64,000 bases of DNA. Origin: Trogon surrucura. Taxonomy: Eukaryota > Chordata > Aves > Trogoniformes > Trogonidae. The stretch's first letter is position 1, and each line of letters opens with the position of its first letter. Shown here piece after piece: positions 63,061-64,000 of this stretch. Where the stretch lies: positions 22,342,084 through 22,406,083 of the forward strand of contig CM036624.1 in assembly GCA_020746105.1 (NCBI GenBank), in the 5' to 3' direction. The translations under genes were made by a program, and so were the position numbers. The notes under the pieces were generated by a model. It searched no databases, had not been told where the DNA came from, and saw only the letters and a program-made list of their open reading frames with translations.

Positions 63061-63600
63061 GTCATTTAAGGATGTGGGCGTATCTGTGACTAAATGGTCG
63101 TTTCGATAATTATGTAAAGCTCAAAGGTCGTTTAGAGGTAAAATTATACACATATATATACATTTGGAGGCCATTTCTATATATATGGACATACACGAGT
63201 AAACGACCGTATATTTGATAAAGTCTTCCTGCAAATATAGTGTATGTATGCATTCACCTATGCTGAAAGTCTAAGATTTACGTATTTGTGTATCATACGA
63301 ATATGCCGTTTCTATAATTTGTAAGTCTCATTTAAGAACAAAATTCATCTAGATAAATGTACTAAATTTAGTCGAAACACGTACTTCAATTAAGGATATA
63401 CAAAACTTACTTAGAAATATTTTCTACAGTATGTAGAACTGTATATACAACAATTTCGGATTACAAGTAATGTGCATATAATGTACCTCGTGCACATGAG
63501 GCGTATTTCATGGGATGTTTCACAAATGCGTTATGAATCTGTCATGTCATATTTATACATTTATTTTATATATACGTATACACACACAGAGAGAGGTATA
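63061..63600. promoter_or_regulatory. AT-rich segment that retains CpG, between two CpG-rich blocks
   Basis: About 17 CpGs occur in 540 bases of strongly AT-rich sequence, in contexts such as GGTCGTTT, AACGACCGT, TACGTA, GCCGTTTC and CTCGTG. A comparable AT-rich stretch at 57421-57960 has two. Ordinary methylated DNA loses CpG by deamination, so this segment has probably been kept unmethylated along with its flanks. I read it as the middle of a broad unmethylated domain. No coding sequence is visible. Confidence 0.6.
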
Positions 63601-64000
63601 ATTGTGTGTGCGTGTGCGCACTAAACTTATAAATTATCGGAGAACGAATAGAACGAAGTAGAAGCAGAAGCCGCGGGCAGCCATCTATCAAAGAAAAGCT
63701 AGCCCGGGGGGACATAAACAAGGTGATTTTGTTTCGGAGCCTGGGTCGGCTCACGGGGAGAAACGTCACTTAGAAGCCACGGAGCAGTCGAGCCTGTCCC
63801 GCCGGCGGAACAACTCCCGGCACGGGCAGCCAGGGCCCTACCGGTGCTGACCCCTCCCGGGGCAGGAGGGTCCCGGGATCCCCAGGGAACCCGCCAGACC
63901 TCAGGCCAATTGCCCTGGGGCAGGTAATGATGGCTGCTATACTACAAACGCTTCGTTTCCACACGCTTGTTCTCGGAAGGAGAGAGCGCGGATGTCTGCA
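63601..64000. promoter_or_regulatory. Second CpG-rich block, cut by the window edge
   Basis: About 28 CpGs lie between 63601 and the end, mainly in the GC-rich part from 63670. A CCAAT box is at 63906-63910 (GGCCAATTG), which fits a TATA-less promoter. The short conserved-looking AT-rich words GACATAAACAAGG and CTATCAAAG (63683-63725) resemble forkhead and TCF/LEF sites. A 64-codon minus-strand ORF at 63770-63964 has no recognisable domain. The gene itself is likely to the right of the window. Confidence 0.55.

Noticed and set aside
62631..63109. Overlapping ORFs of 118-152 codons in the CpG island
   Set aside because: All frames on both strands are open because stop codons are rare in GC-rich DNA. 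Composition is Gly/Arg/Pro-rich without a family match. The region may be transcribed as 5' UTR but I cannot support a protein.
1..64000. CRISPR arrays, operons, phage or bacterial mobile elements
   Set aside because: No regularly spaced repeats with unique spacers, no tightly packed same-strand genes and no prokaryotic signals. The window is vertebrate nuclear DNA.

Overview
This window is vertebrate nuclear DNA, almost certainly from a bird. It has no operons, no dense coding and no ribosome-binding sites. The ORFs are short and lie in all six frames, CpG is strongly depleted over most of the length, and the interspersed repeats are avian. These include CR1 LINE fragments with the typical 3' end, a tRNA-Ile/CR1 composite SINE, and ERV-type solo LTRs. 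A SINE with a tRNA-Ile head and a CR1 tail is known from songbirds (TguSINE1), so a passerine is my best guess, but I cannot prove it from the sequence.

Layout. 1-6 kb: unique non-coding DNA. 6.04-6.83 kb: a well-preserved solo LTR with a TATA box, a poly(A) signal, three internal tandem repeats and a possible 5-bp target-site duplication. 11.34-11.52 kb: the tRNA/CR1 SINE on the minus strand. 14.5-15.1 kb: a CR1 3' fragment that still encodes the C-terminal end of ORF2. 21.46-26.42 kb: the best candidate for part of a host gene, namely a consensus splice acceptor, about 220-270 bp open in two frames, then about 4.7 kb of AT-rich sequence resembling a 3' UTR and ending in AATAAA. 27.0, 39.5 and 43.4-43.8 kb: more CR1 pieces. 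29.85-30.44 kb: an ERVL-like LTR on the minus strand. 53.5-53.7 kb: a perfect 105-bp tandem duplication. Scattered pieces resemble very old MIR-type SINEs and one old amniote repeat.

The right end is different. From about 62.5 kb there is a CpG island, then about 540 bp of AT-rich DNA that keeps an unusually high number of CpGs, then a second GC-rich block that runs off the edge. This is the signature of a broad unmethylated domain at the promoter of a developmental regulator. The rest of the window is probably the flanking gene desert or a very long intron.

I found no complete protein-coding gene, functional tRNA/rRNA gene, CRISPR array or gene cluster, and no convincing new biological system. 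The points most worth following up are the CpG-retaining right end, the unidentified terminal-exon candidate at 21.46 kb, the intact-looking LTR, and the perfect tandem duplication.
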